This document shows, in pieces, positions 7,347 through 17,125 of a stretch of DNA of 64,000 bases. Position 1 is the first letter of the stretch; every line of letters begins with the position of its first letter. A program made the position numbers and the translations under genes. Under the pieces are notes generated by a model. That model had not been told where the DNA came from. It searched no databases and saw only the letters and a program-made list of their open reading frames with translations. Source of the DNA: Sphingobacteriaceae bacterium DW12 (GTDB lineage: Bacteria > Bacteroidota > Bacteroidia > Sphingobacteriales > Sphingobacteriaceae); contig JROE01000013.1 in the NCBI GenBank assembly GCA_000783305.1, forward strand, positions 1 to 64,000, written 5' to 3'.

Positions 7347-10300
7347 TCAATTCAATCTATAATTGACACCTTCAAATTGCTCTATTCCATCAAGAAACTC
7401 GTTGGTAAGATTAATTTTAATGGATTTTGCAGGCATTTCAATATTGAAGCCATCTTGAATATCGACAATTTTGAATTTCAATTGACAATTAGCCTCTTGA
7501 CCTTCGGTCTTTGTCGCTGATACGAGTTCTTTCATACTGTGTACGAACTCATCGTTCAGTACCTGCAGAGGAACTTGTACGGTAAAGCTTTTGGCGAGTT
7601 TGTCTCTCAAATCCGAGAGCAACTGTATACTCTTCAGCTCAAAGCCCCAATTCCCGACCTGCCTAAATCGCTCTTGAACCAAGCCTCGTATCTGCACGAA
7701 ATAGCCTTCTTGAAGGTATCCTTTAAATTTGACATAATCTTCTCCAAAAACCATCATTTCAAATGAGTCGGAGTAATCTTCAATAATCAACGACCCAAAG
7801 GGTTTACCATTCTTAGAAACACGATGACTCGCAACAGCAATTATTCCACCAATAACAACTTCCTTATTCTTAATCCGATTGAATTCCAGCAATACTTCTT
7901 CTTCGACTTCAGAAGCCTTCACTTTATTTATTAATTGGAGTTCTCGTACAATATTCTGGCAGAAGTGTTTAATTTCAAATTTATAATTATCTAAAGGGTG
8001 GCTGGTCAAATAGATACCAATAACATCCTTTTCATACTTCAACTTTTCAATCAAGCCCCATTGCGAACAGGGGGCCAGAACTGGCTCTGGCAGTTCTGCA
8101 CTACTTTCTCCACCAAAGAGACTAGCCTGAGCAGAACTCTCATTTTCCTTAAAGCGTTGGCCAAATCTTATAGCTTTCTCTAGTCCTGTTGAATTGTCGG
8201 TATCCGAGTTAAAGTATTGTGCCCGATGGGTTTCCTTAAAACTATCAAACCCACCCGCATAGGCCAAACTTTCAAAAGCTTTTTTATTAGCAGCTCTCAA
8301 ATCTATTCTTTTGGCCATATCAAACACAGATTTATACGGACTTCCTTCACGGGTCTGTACAATAGTGTCTACTGCACCTGCACCGACACCTTTGACAGCG
8401 CCCATTCCAAAACGAATTGCTCCACGATCATTTACCGTAAATTTGTAATGCGACTCGTTGACATCAGGCCCCAACACTTCCAATCCCATTCTACGGCATT
8501 CCTCCATAAAAAAGGTAACCTGCTTGATATCATTCATATTGTTGGACAGTACAGCAGCCATATACTCTGCTGGAAAATGTGCCTTTAAATAGGCTGTTTG
8601 ATAGGCAACCCAAGCATAGCAAGTGGAGTGTGACTTATTAAAGGCATAACTCGCAAATGCTTCCCAATCGGTCCAGATCTTTTCTAGTGTTTTGGCATGA
8701 TGCCCTTTTTCGACTGCTTGGGAGACAAATTTTGGTTTCATCTTATCCAATACAGCTTTCTGCTTCTTTCCCATCGCTTTACGTAGTACGTCGGCATCAC
8801 CTTTAGAAAAGCCGGCCAGCTTTTGGGATAGGAGCATTACTTGTTCCTGATAAACCGTAATTCCATAGGTCTCTTTTAGATACTCCTCGCAAGCATCCAA
8901 ATCGTAAATAATAGGCTCTACACCATGCTTACGCTTAATAAAGCTAGGAATATACTCCATTGGCCCCGGTCGGTATAACGCGTTCATTGCAATCAAATCA
9001 GCAAATACAGTAGGTTTGAGATCCTTCATATGCTTTTGCATACCAGGAGATTCATATTGGAACACCCCCACAGTCTCTCCCCTTTGGAAAAGCTCATAAG
9101 TCAATTGATCATCAATTGGAAAATTATCCGGATCTAAGTCAATACCATGTCTTAGCTTGACGTTGACGACTGTATCTTTAATCAGCGTCAATGTCTTTAA
9201 TCCCAAAAAGTCCATTTTGAGAAGTCCCGCACTCTCCACCACGGAGTTATCAAACTGAGTGACATATAGGTCTGAATCTTTAGCCAAGGATACAGGTACA
9301 AAGTTGGTGATGTCATCCGGGGTAATGATGACGCCACAAGCATGTATCCCCGTATTACGCATTGATCCCTCCAAGATCCTAGCCTGCTTGATAGTCTCAG
9401 CCTCAAGACCTGCACCTTCTGATATGGATATGAGTTTATTGACAGCTTCCAATTCTTCTGCGCGTAGGGCTTCTTTCAATGCCTTCTCCCCCATGTTGAA
9501 AATCTTACTTAATTTCAGATTCGGAATAAGTTTAGCAATCTCATTCGCTTCGGATAAAGGCAAATCAAGCACACGCGCTGTATCCTTAATAGATGATTTG
9601 GCAGCCATTGTACCATAGGTAATAATCTGCGCAACTTGCGATGAGCCGTATTTATCAATTACGTATTGCATGACTCTCCCCCTTCCCTCATCATCAAAGT
9701 CAATATCAATATCGGGCATGGATACACGATCCGGATTTAGAAATCGCTCAAAAAGCAAATCATATTGAATCGGATCGATGTTGGTAATCCCTAAGCAATA
9801 CGCAACGGCAGAACCTGCTGCCGATCCACGTCCTGGTCCTACAGAAACCCCCATTTCTCGAGCTGCAGAAATAAAATCCTGTACAATTAGAAAATAACCT
9901 GGATATCCAGTCTTTTCAATCGTCGCTAATTCAAAATCTAATCGTTCCCGGATGTCATCGGTAATTTCAGCATATCGCTTAGTAGCTCCGACATAAGTCA
10001 AATGAGCCAAAAATTTATTTTCCCCTCGCTTTCCTCCGTCGTCGTTATCTTCAGCAACCTGAAATTGTTCAGGTATTTCAAATTTAGGAAGCAAGACGTC
10101 ACGATTTAATTTATATATTTCAATCTTGTCTATGACTTCTTGTATATTGACAATGGCTTCTGGAAGATCGGCAAAAACCTTTTTCATTTCCTCAGTGGAT
10201 TTAAAATAGTATTCTTGATTTGGAAGTCCAAATCTAAAACCTCTTCCACGTCCCTTGGGGGTAGACAATTTCTCTCCGTCCTTTACACACAGCAAAATAT

Positions 10301-11771
10301 CGTGGGCATGAGCATCGGCTTTATTGACATAATAGGTATTATTAGTCCCCACCACTTTAACTTGATGCTTACGGGCTAGTGAGAGCAACGTTTCATTGAC
10401 ACGACTTTCGTCTTCTTGTCCATGACGCATGACTTCGATATAGAAATCACCTTTAAATTGTTCCTTCCACCATACTAAAGCTTCTTCAGCTTGATTTTCA
10501 CCAATATTCAGGACTTTACTAGGGACCTCACCTTGCAAATTACCAGACAAAACAATAAGATCTTCTTTATACTGCTCCACTACCTTCCTATCAATCCTTG
10601 GAACGTAGTAAAAACCTTTAGTATATGCTATGGATGCCATTTTTGCGAGGTTGTGGTAACCGTTTTTATTCTTAGCAAGAAATACAACTTGATAACCGTT
10701 GTCTTTCCGAGTTTTATCGAGATGGTCTTCACAAACATAAAATTCGCAGCCGACAATAGGCGTGATAATTTTTTCGGTTGGAATATCCCCATTAGCAATC
10801 AATTCTTGATTTTTCGCTTCAACCTCTTTATTGTGTCCGATAACACGACTGACGAAATGGAAAGCTCCCATCATATTACCATGATCCGTCAATGCGACAG
10901 CTGGCATATTATTCTTGATTGCCGCATCGACCAGACCTCCGATTGATATTGTAGACTGCAATACCGAGAACTGGGAGTGATTATGTAAGTGCACAAAGGT
11001 TGCAGATTTCATTGCCGCAGCGGCCTCCGCATCGACAATTACCTTTTCCTTACTCTCCTCACTTAATCTTGATCGAATCTCATCCGAAGCCTGCTTTAAA
11101 TTAATATGCTTCAGTCCAACTGTCTGTATAGGCTCTGGATTGTGTTTCCTGAACTCAACAAAATATCCGGTGTCCTGCTGAAGTTCTTCCAAAGTGAAGA
11201 CCTCTTGACGGACCAACTCCAAGAAGCAACGTGTCGTTGCTTCCACATCGGCAGTCGCATTATGTGCCTCTGCAAATGGCACTCCAAAAAGGAAGGTATG
11301 TAACTCTGTCAGATTGGGTAATTTAAATCGTCCACCGCGTCCACCTGGAATTTTTAATAAATTAGCCGTCACCTCCGTACAAGTATCCAACACAGGCATA
11401 CTAGCCATGGGCGACTCCACCTGATAACGATACAATTCACACCCCATGATGTTGATATCAAAGCCTATATTTTGACCAACAACAAATTTCGCTTTGGCTA
11501 AAGCTTCATTGAATTTAATCAAGGCTTCTTGAATGGGAATACCTTCTTCTTCGGCTAATGCTGTTGATATACCATGAATTTTCTCAGCATCATAGGGTAT
11601 GTTAAACCCATCTGGTTTTATCAAAAAATCGGCATGCTCTATGAGATTACCCATCTCATCATGCAGTTGCCAAGCAATCTGTATACATCTAGGCCAATTG
11701 TCTGTATCTGTAATTGGCGCATCCCACCGCTTTGGTAGACCTGTGGTCTCCGTATCAAATATTATATACAT
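7347..11771 (-). CDS. dnaE: DNA polymerase III alpha subunit with fused N-terminal proofreading exonuclease
   Basis: The replicative polymerase subunit, 1474 residues. Domains in order: a DEDDh exonuclease (residues 1-about 190; DTETTG at 7-12, HNATADVEAT near 170), a linker, a PHP domain starting near 260 (FVHLHNHSQFS, then LTDHGN), the C-family polymerase core (GPGRGSAAGS near 645; PDIDIDFDDEGRG near 690 with catalytic Asp residues), helix-hairpin-helix regions, and an OB fold near 1340-1420. In most bacteria proofreading is a separate DnaQ subunit; here it is built into the polymerase, an arrangement I know from Bacteroidota. Termini look intact. The next gene on the same strand is trxA. 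Confidence 0.95.
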   Translation of the reverse strand: MYIIFDTETTGLPKRWDAPITDTDNWPRCIQIAWQLHDEMGNLIEHADFLIKPDGFNIPYDAEKIHGISTALAEEEGIPIQEALIKFNEALAKAKFVVGQNIGFDINIMGCELYRYQVESPMASMPVLDTCTEVTANLLKIPGGRGGRFKLPNLTELHTFLFGVPFAEAHNATADVEATTRCFLELVRQEVFTLEELQQDTGYFVEFRKHNPEPIQTVGLKHINLKQASDEIRSRLSEESKEKVIVDAEAAAAMKSATFVHLHNHSQFSVLQSTISIGGLVDAAIKNNMPAVALTDHGNMMGAFHFVSRVIGHNKEVEAKNQELIANGDIPTEKIITPIVGCEFYVCEDHLDKTRKDNGYQVVFLAKNKNGYHNLAKMASIAYTKGFYYVPRIDRKVVEQYKEDLIVLSGNLQGEVPSKVLNIGENQAEEALVWWKEQFKGDFYIEVMRHGQEDESRVNETLLSLARKHQVKVVGTNNTYYVNKADAHAHDILLCVKDGEKLSTPKGRGRGFRFGLPNQEYYFKSTEEMKKVFADLPEAIVNIQEVIDKIEIYKLNRDVLLPKFEIPEQFQVAEDNDDGGKRGENKFLAHLTYVGATKRYAEITDDIRERLDFELATIEKTGYPGYFLIVQDFISAAREMGVSVGPGRGSAAGSAVAYCLGITNIDPIQYDLLFERFLNPDRVSMPDIDIDFDDEGRGRVMQYVIDKYGSSQVAQIITYGTMAAKSSIKDTARVLDLPLSEANEIAKLIPNLKLSKIFNMGEKALKEALRAEELEAVNKLISISEGAGLEAETIKQARILEGSMRNTGIHACGVIITPDDITNFVPVSLAKDSDLYVTQFDNSVVESAGLLKMDFLGLKTLTLIKDTVVNVKLRHGIDLDPDNFPIDDQLTYELFQRGETVGVFQYESPGMQKHMKDLKPTVFADLIAMNALYRPGPMEYIPSFIKRKHGVEPIIYDLDACEEYLKETYGITVYQEQVMLLSQKLAGFSKGDADVLRKAMGKKQKAVLDKMKPKFVSQAVEKGHHAKTLEKIWTDWEAFASYAFNKSHSTCYAWVAYQTAYLKAHFPAEYMAAVLSNNMNDIKQVTFFMEECRRMGLEVLGPDVNESHYKFTVNDRGAIRFGMGAVKGVGAGAVDTIVQTREGSPYKSVFDMAKRIDLRAANKKAFESLAYAGGFDSFKETHRAQYFNSDTDNSTGLEKAIRFGQRFKENESSAQASLFGGESSAELPEPVLAPCSQWGLIEKLKYEKDVIGIYLTSHPLDNYKFEIKHFCQNIVRELQLINKVKASEVEEEVLLEFNRIKNKEVVIGGIIAVASHRVSKNGKPFGSLIIEDYSDSFEMMVFGEDYVKFKGYLQEGYFVQIRGLVQERFRQVGNWGFELKSIQLLSDLRDKLAKSFTVQVPLQVLNDEFVHSMKELVSATKTEGQEANCQLKFKIVDIQDGFNIEMPAKSIKINLTNEFLDGIEQFEGVNYRLN

Positions 11772-11823
11772 ATCTACTTCCTTTACTAACCGATATCTTC
11801 TTAACTACTACCCCTTGAAGATA

Positions 11824-11831
11824 CAAAATTA
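11824..11831 (-). promoter_or_regulatory. -7 promoter box of dnaE
   Basis: Minus-strand TAATTTTG fits TAnnTTTG and lies about 53 nt upstream of the dnaE start. The -33 element is not evident. Confidence 0.5.
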
Positions 11832-11915
11832 CTAAAGATTTTGAGTCCTTTTAGATATAAAACAGGTATATCTTTTATTATATTAGCCTACAACAAATTA
11901 TAAAAATTATAGCCT

Positions 11916-12170
11916 ATGGACTTACTTTTCCTCAACATTGGGATACAAGAAATGATTCTAATAATGATTCTAGCTTCGCTGACTTTCATTCCTACGATTT
12001 TGATTATCGTATCCATTCTAGATATACTTAAACGACAATTCAAGGACAATAGCGATAAGGTGTTGATGGTGGTACTCATATTCTTTTTACCCATTATCGG
12101 TTCTTGCCTATACCTCTTCTCGCTACGACACAATTATCCATTAATTGACAATAATAACGCTATAAAGTAA
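11916..12170 (+). CDS. Small PLDc_N-domain membrane protein
   Basis: An 84-residue protein with two hydrophobic helices (about residues 12-35 and 50-68) separated by a charged loop (KRQFKDNSDK). The second helix ends FLPIIGSCLYLF, which resembles the PLDc_N (phospholipase D nuclease N-terminal) small membrane domain. It is likely an inner-membrane protein of unknown role. It is a single gene, divergent from dnaE and closed by a strong terminator. Confidence 0.75.
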   Translation: MDLLFLNIGIQEMILIMILASLTFIPTILIIVSILDILKRQFKDNSDKVLMVVLIFFLPIIGSCLYLFSLRHNYPLIDNNNAIK

Positions 12171-12205
12171 ATAAGGGCAGTACCTATACTGCCCTTATTT
12201 ACTTT
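12164..12205. terminator. Bidirectional terminator after the PLDc_N gene
   Basis: 19-bp perfect arms (12164-12182 and 12187-12205) with core AAGGGCAGTA / TACTGCCCTT and a 4-nt loop. It overlaps the stop codon of the small gene and also serves the convergent OmpA-like gene. Confidence 0.93.
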
Positions 12206-12222
12206 AGATATAAAATGCCAAT

Positions 12223-12744
12223 CTACTTTCCGTTTAAGATAACGACCTCTACTCTTCTATTCTTTTGACGACCTTCTGGAGTTTTGTTATCTGAAACAGG
12301 TTTAGTTTGTCCAAGTCCCTTTATCGCAATCCTACCATCAGAAATCCCTGAATCAACTAAAAACTTCTTCACAGATGCTGCACGTTTTTCCGACAGCCAA
12401 AGGTTATACCCCGCTTCACCAGTAGCGTCGGTATGACCATCTACGCGAATTTTTGCTTTTGCATCCTCTTTTAATAGTTTGGCAACTTTACTCAATTCAA
12501 CTTTAGACTTTTCTGTCAAATAAGATGAATTGGTTGGAAACAAAAAATCTGAAGAAAGGGAAAACTTAATACCTTCATCAGTACGGGAGGCGTCGTTAAA
12601 TTCTTCTTTGACATTTTTCAACCCGTCATCGGTTCCATCTTTACTGACTACCGCGCCAGGATTTACAGTCAGGGCTTGTTGTTTACAAGAAAAAAGCGTT
12701 AATGCTGAAAGTAGGGTTAATGCTAATATGTTAATCCGCTTCAT
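12223..12744 (-). CDS. OmpA-family lipoprotein (peptidoglycan-binding)
   Basis: A 173-residue lipoprotein, lipobox TLFSC with Cys20. A short linker leads to an OmpA_C domain at about 62-173, with GHTDATGEAGYN (peptidoglycan-contacting Asp), LSEKRAASVKKFL, the closing NRRVEV motif and the usual GIS..RI..KGLGQ segment. It should tether the outer membrane to peptidoglycan, as Pal does. It is too short for a beta-barrel and no tol genes are adjacent, so the exact Pal role is not claimed. A TATCTTTA promoter-like box lies at 12786-12793 on the minus strand. Confidence 0.9.
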   Translation of the reverse strand: MKRINILALTLLSALTLFSCKQQALTVNPGAVVSKDGTDDGLKNVKEEFNDASRTDEGIKFSLSSDFLFPTNSSYLTEKSKVELSKVAKLLKEDAKAKIRVDGHTDATGEAGYNLWLSEKRAASVKKFLVDSGISDGRIAIKGLGQTKPVSDNKTPEGRQKNRRVEVVILNGK

Positions 12745-12828
12745 GAAAAAATGATAACTTATGAAATTTTGTGATTTTAATCTGTTAAAGATAATAAAAA
12801 TCTTTAAAACCAGTTGTCTGGCATTGAG

Positions 12829-13662
12829 TTATTGCGATATTTTAAAGGACGTCATGTTTAAAGAACCTCCCACAAGCTTATCATTAAAAAACGTGACATC
12901 TTCTTTATCTCCCTGTAGTCCCAATGTATATAGCATCGGCAAATAATGTTCTGGGGTTGGTATCGCTAAAATTGCTGCTGCTCCCAACTGATCATATTGA
13001 ACAAGTGTTTTATGCTCTCTCTTTTGGATTAAACTCTTGAAGGTATCATTCATATCATAGGCCCAATCATATCCACCTCCATCTATCATTTTCCAGGATA
13101 TCATTCGGAGATTATGTACCATATTACCACTTCCTATAATAAGTACGCCTTTCCTCCTCAATCCCTGCAACTCTTTACCTAAATCATAATGCCATAAAGG
13201 GTGTTGGCGATAGTCAATACTCAACTGGAGTACTGGAATCTTAGCATCAGGATACATATGTCGCACTACTGTCCAAGTGCCGTGATCCAATCCCCAGTCG
13301 TGATCCAACTCTACATGCGTATGTGTAATTAAAGCCTTGGTTTCCTCGGCCAATACAAGACTTCCGGGTGCTGGATACTCTATCGCAAACAATTCTTTGG
13401 GAAAACCATAAAAGTCATGAATGGTCTGAGGGCTTTCCATAGCTGTAATCTTTGTACTATCGGTATACCAATGGGCCGACACCACCAATACTGCTTGGGG
13501 CTCTGGAATCTCTTTCGCCAATTGCGCCCAATTTCTAGAAAACTCGTTGTCCTCGATTCCATTCATTGGCGACCCGTGACCGACAAAGAGTGCGGGCATG
13601 AGTTTACTTTGGGATTTGAGGCTATTCGACAATTCTTGTAATTCTTTCCATCCAGTTAACAT
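12829..13662 (-). CDS. ygiD: YgiD/DODA-type extradiol dioxygenase
   Basis: A 277-residue class III extradiol ring-cleavage dioxygenase, the family of E. coli YgiD (4,5-DOPA dioxygenase). Visible metal-ligand motifs are LFVGHGSPMNG (His29), VVSAHWYT (near residue 63), a central GSGNMVHNLR and the C-terminal TPEHYLPMLY. The natural substrate here is unknown. It starts 1 nt after the stop of the glycoamylase-family gene, so they are co-transcribed. An internal ATG 21 codons in is possible, but the upstream part (LQELSNSL) looks like homologues I recall. Confidence 0.9.
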   Translation of the reverse strand: MLTGWKELQELSNSLKSQSKLMPALFVGHGSPMNGIEDNEFSRNWAQLAKEIPEPQAVLVVSAHWYTDSTKITAMESPQTIHDFYGFPKELFAIEYPAPGSLVLAEETKALITHTHVELDHDWGLDHGTWTVVRHMYPDAKIPVLQLSIDYRQHPLWHYDLGKELQGLRRKGVLIIGSGNMVHNLRMISWKMIDGGGYDWAYDMNDTFKSLIQKREHKTLVQYDQLGAAAILAIPTPEHYLPMLYTLGLQGDKEDVTFFNDKLVGGSLNMTSFKISQ

Positions 13663-13663
13663 A

Positions 13664-15838
13664 TTAATCCCTTTTTAGTAAAGACTCTTGCGTTTTCTTA
13701 ATCTCTGGAATTTCGCTGTAAAGATTCCAAATCAAACCAGACCTTTCGTTCTCCATCATAATGGCTACAGCGGCCTGATTAATTGCTACATACTCATCAG
13801 AAACATCATTATCTTTTAAATCTAACCAAGCTCTAAATCCATATTCCGTCAAAAGAACATCTCCATATTTTTCATAGAGTACTTTCATCGCTTTCAATCC
13901 TACCTCCTTATCGACAAAGACAGCGGATGTACCTACTGCGGGATTGATGCGTGTACCATTTGTTTCATTACGAGAATGATAATATCCCCAAATATCTGAT
14001 TGGGCCGTCCCCACTCCCATCTCATTATCCTTTCTCTTGGCAATATGGATAAGATTACGTACCTGTTGTTCATAGTCTATAAATTGATCTTTACGACCAT
14101 GCGGGGCTATGGTAAAAAACATACGATATACATCTACAAGAGGCACTCCAAGCTCTGGAATTTTGGTATCCAAACCAAATTTGGTTGTATCACTTATCAT
14201 AGACCGCGACCAGATTATAGCCGATGTATCTTTTAAGGTATTCTCATCCGAAATAGAATCTGTTGATAGGGAATCTGTGACTACAAACTGTGAAAAATAA
14301 GTAGGCAATTGCCCCCCGTGAAGATGGATGTTTGCATAGCCACTATTGTAGGCTTGCGACGAAAGCGGGAAGGTCGGCGAAGACAGTCCTAACAAATATG
14401 CGTTCATACTGCTATTAAATCCGCCTAAAAGATATGACCGTTGGGTACTATCTACTGAAGACCAACTATCCCACAACACCACCCCATCACTATTGAAAGA
14501 AAAAGCTTTCCAATTCACACGTTCCCAAATTTTGGTGATTTTCTCACGTAATACAACCTCCTCGGGCACATCTTCTTTAAAGAAATACTGCCTAGCAACC
14601 AATAGGGCTTCAATAATACTCGCTGTAGATGTGAGGTTGTACTTTGGTTTCTGGTTTCGATATTCCGGCAACCCCGTCCTTCCATCAAATAACTCAGGGA
14701 AAACACCATCCTTTTGTTGTGCCTGTTCCAAAAAATTGACCATTTTATCAATCCTTCCCAGAACAGCCTGTCTGCTAATTTGCTTTCTCTCTGCGCCGAT
14801 TAACAGTGTTAATATTGCATATCCCGACTCCTTAACTGAGACAATAGCCTTGTCCTTTCTACGATAAGGAAGATACATCCCGCTATTGAAATCAAAATTT
14901 TCTATAAAATAGTTCACGTGTGCCGCTTGTACCACATCCATCAACTCCTCGTCAGACATTTTTTTTGTCTTCACTTCTTTCACTTCTGAAAAGGGTGATT
15001 CTATATAATTATAGTCCACCCAAGCGATTTTATAATAGTAGGTCTTGTCTACTTCAGGCACACGATCAAGACAACCCTGCATGTGTATTGGTCGTACTGC
15101 TACGGGCTCAAAGTTCTCTTTATCCGTAGAGCGGTATATTTTGATATAACGGATGCTAGGTGTTAAAGGTAATTGCCAGTTTAGTAGGACCTGCCTATCA
15201 TAGGCCATAGCCTTAGATAGAATCGCCGGAGAGGACAGTTTAACATCAGGGTGCCGCTCAGGGAGAAATTCAATTTGATCGATAAACAACTGATGATTTT
15301 GATTGCTGCCACCCTCATTTCTAAAGCTGACAGCACTTATGGTTCCTTCTGTAATATTTTTGATATCCTTAACAGGAATCTCCACATTAATCCAACTATT
15401 AGTTGTAAAGTCGTCAATATAAGAATCCATCTTTATAGGTAAGGACTCTTTATAGCCTTGTTTGACAATCAACTTTGGGAGATTGTCCAAAGTGGTGGCC
15501 TGACTCTGAACGTATATTTTTAAAGTTAAGACATCCTTATTGGATATTTGATAAAAGAACTTCTGTCTACTATAAAATATATCCGCTTCCCAGGATCCAT
15601 CAATGGCATCAAAGTATTTTAAGGACAATGCATTTCCTGGAGTAAAAAATAGCGTATCGGATACAGGAAGGTGCTTTTTAACATTTTCAACCCAGCTATT
15701 TCCTTTGTAAGTAACCATACTTTTGGCATAGCTGCCACCTATTAAGCTATTATCAAATATCACTTCAGGATAAGTATCAGCTTTGACTGCAGTGACTATA
15801 AAAAAGAAGCAACAGGCAAATAGGCTCCAATATTTCAT
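13664..15838 (-). CDS. Glycoamylase-family (PF10091/GH144-like) secreted protein
   Basis: A 724-residue secreted protein. It has a signal peptide (about 1-20), a jelly-roll-like carbohydrate-binding region (about 25-205), a fibronectin III-like segment (about 210-300; YIKIYRSTDKENF, TYYYKIAWVD), and a C-terminal (alpha/alpha)6 domain from about 310. The last shows QKDGVFPELFDGRTG, LGGFNSSMNAYLLGLSSPTF, WGYYHSRN and NQAAVAIMMENERSGLIWNL, the landmarks of glycoamylase-like proteins, some of which are beta-1,2-glucanases (GH144). Several landmark positions differ from those I recall, so substrate and even activity are uncertain. It is co-transcribed with ygiD; a TATTTTTG promoter box lies at 15903-15910. 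Confidence 0.8.
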   Translation of the reverse strand: MKYWSLFACCFFFIVTAVKADTYPEVIFDNSLIGGSYAKSMVTYKGNSWVENVKKHLPVSDTLFFTPGNALSLKYFDAIDGSWEADIFYSRQKFFYQISNKDVLTLKIYVQSQATTLDNLPKLIVKQGYKESLPIKMDSYIDDFTTNSWINVEIPVKDIKNITEGTISAVSFRNEGGSNQNHQLFIDQIEFLPERHPDVKLSSPAILSKAMAYDRQVLLNWQLPLTPSIRYIKIYRSTDKENFEPVAVRPIHMQGCLDRVPEVDKTYYYKIAWVDYNYIESPFSEVKEVKTKKMSDEELMDVVQAAHVNYFIENFDFNSGMYLPYRRKDKAIVSVKESGYAILTLLIGAERKQISRQAVLGRIDKMVNFLEQAQQKDGVFPELFDGRTGLPEYRNQKPKYNLTSTASIIEALLVARQYFFKEDVPEEVVLREKITKIWERVNWKAFSFNSDGVVLWDSWSSVDSTQRSYLLGGFNSSMNAYLLGLSSPTFPLSSQAYNSGYANIHLHGGQLPTYFSQFVVTDSLSTDSISDENTLKDTSAIIWSRSMISDTTKFGLDTKIPELGVPLVDVYRMFFTIAPHGRKDQFIDYEQQVRNLIHIAKRKDNEMGVGTAQSDIWGYYHSRNETNGTRINPAVGTSAVFVDKEVGLKAMKVLYEKYGDVLLTEYGFRAWLDLKDNDVSDEYVAINQAAVAIMMENERSGLIWNLYSEIPEIKKTQESLLKRD

Positions 15839-15902
15839 GATATTGTTATAAAAAGTGAACTAATAATTTCCAACTTATCTAGCAAGTTGTCCAAAACCAT
15901 TG

Positions 15903-15910
15903 CAAAAATA
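15903..15910 (-). promoter_or_regulatory. -7 promoter box of the glycoamylase-ygiD unit
   Basis: Minus-strand TATTTTTG matches TAnnTTTG and lies 65 nt upstream of the start at 15838. Confidence 0.45.
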
Positions 15911-16012
15911 ACAAATGCAATTGACATCATCGGTCAAATGAATGTCTACTAAAATTTTAAATTACCTAAAAATACCCTTACCTTAGCCCTCTAATTTTTT
16001 TCATAAGAACAT

Positions 16013-16966
16013 ATGGAAACGACTTTCGATTTTGAAAAGCCCATTGCAGATTTGCAAACGCAGATAGAAAAAGTAAACCAGGTAGCTGAAAAAACCAAGG
16101 TAGATATGAATGCTACTATCCAAGATTTGACAGCGAAGTTGGAAGAGACCAAACTTGAGGTTTACAATAATATGACCGGGTGGCAAAAAGTACAGATGTC
16201 CAGACACCCAGAACGTCCGCAAACCTTCGATTATATTGACATGATTTGTGACGAATTCATTGAACTTCATGGCGATAGAAATGTAAAGGACGACAAAGCA
16301 ATCATAGGTGGTTTTGCCTCCGTTGGCGGACAATCAGTTATGATTATCGGTCATCAAAAAGGTAAGAACACCAAGGAGCGGCAATTCCGTAATTTCGGAA
16401 TGGCTAATCCTGAAGGCTACCGCAAAGCATTACGCTTGATGAAAATGGCAGAAAAATTCAACAAACCCGTCGTCACTCTTATTGACACTATGGGTGCGTA
16501 CCCTGGTCTGGAAGCTGAAGAAAGGGGTCAGGGAGAAGCAATCGCCCGCAATCTTTTGGAAATGTCCGTCCTCAAGGTGCCCATTATCTGTATCGTGATT
16601 GGTGAAGGCGCTTCTGGTGGTGCCTTAGGGATTGGTATCGGAGACCGTGTATATATGTTACAAAACACATGGTATTCAGTTATTTCACCAGAATCTTGTT
16701 CATCTATTTTGTGGAGAAGTTGGGATCATAAAGAAAGAGCTGCTGAAGCATTAAAACTAACGGCCAAAGATATGTTAGGAAATGGACTTATCGACGGTAT
16801 TATAGAAGAACCTCTTGGAGGAGCACACCAAGACCCAAATACGACTGCAGAAACCGTTAAAAAAAGAATCCTGACAGATTTGACAATCTTAAAAGCAAAA
16901 GACTCAGACACTTTGGTCAGTGAGAGGATTGAGAAATTTAGCAAAATGGGATATGTAGAAGAATAA
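16013..16966 (+). CDS. accA: Acetyl-CoA carboxylase carboxyltransferase subunit alpha
   Basis: A 317-residue cytoplasmic subunit that, with AccD, moves carboxyl from biotin-BCCP to acetyl-CoA for fatty acid synthesis. It has the coiled N-terminal helix (residues 1-45), PQTFDYIDMICDEFIELHGDR, and the crotonase-fold oxyanion region VIGEGASGGALGIGIGDRV. Length matches the family (about 320). No other acc gene is adjacent. It is followed by a strong terminator and transcribed alone. Confidence 0.97.
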   Translation: METTFDFEKPIADLQTQIEKVNQVAEKTKVDMNATIQDLTAKLEETKLEVYNNMTGWQKVQMSRHPERPQTFDYIDMICDEFIELHGDRNVKDDKAIIGGFASVGGQSVMIIGHQKGKNTKERQFRNFGMANPEGYRKALRLMKMAEKFNKPVVTLIDTMGAYPGLEAEERGQGEAIARNLLEMSVLKVPIICIVIGEGASGGALGIGIGDRVYMLQNTWYSVISPESCSSILWRSWDHKERAAEALKLTAKDMLGNGLIDGIIEEPLGGAHQDPNTTAETVKKRILTDLTILKAKDSDTLVSERIEKFSKMGYVEE

Positions 16967-16989
16967 TCTCGAAAATAGAAACTTTATTA

Positions 16990-17030
16990 AAAAGCCAGCA
17001 TGATTACAATCATGCTGGCTTTTCTTTTTA
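16990..17030 (+). terminator. Terminator of accA
   Basis: AAAAGCCAGCATGAT (16990-17004) pairs with ATCATGCTGGCTTTT (17009-17023), followed by CTTTTTA. Confidence 0.93.
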
Positions 17031-17125
17031 TCTAGTCTTTAGCACGAATTGAAACTATAGCCCGACTTGTTTGTTAAATCTTTAATCAATTTTTCTATCT
17101 TTAACCAGACGAGACCTCTATTATA

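Noticed and set aside
10491..10946. 151-codon plus-strand frame inside dnaE
   Set aside because: It lies wholly antisense to the conserved polymerase gene and shows no domain.
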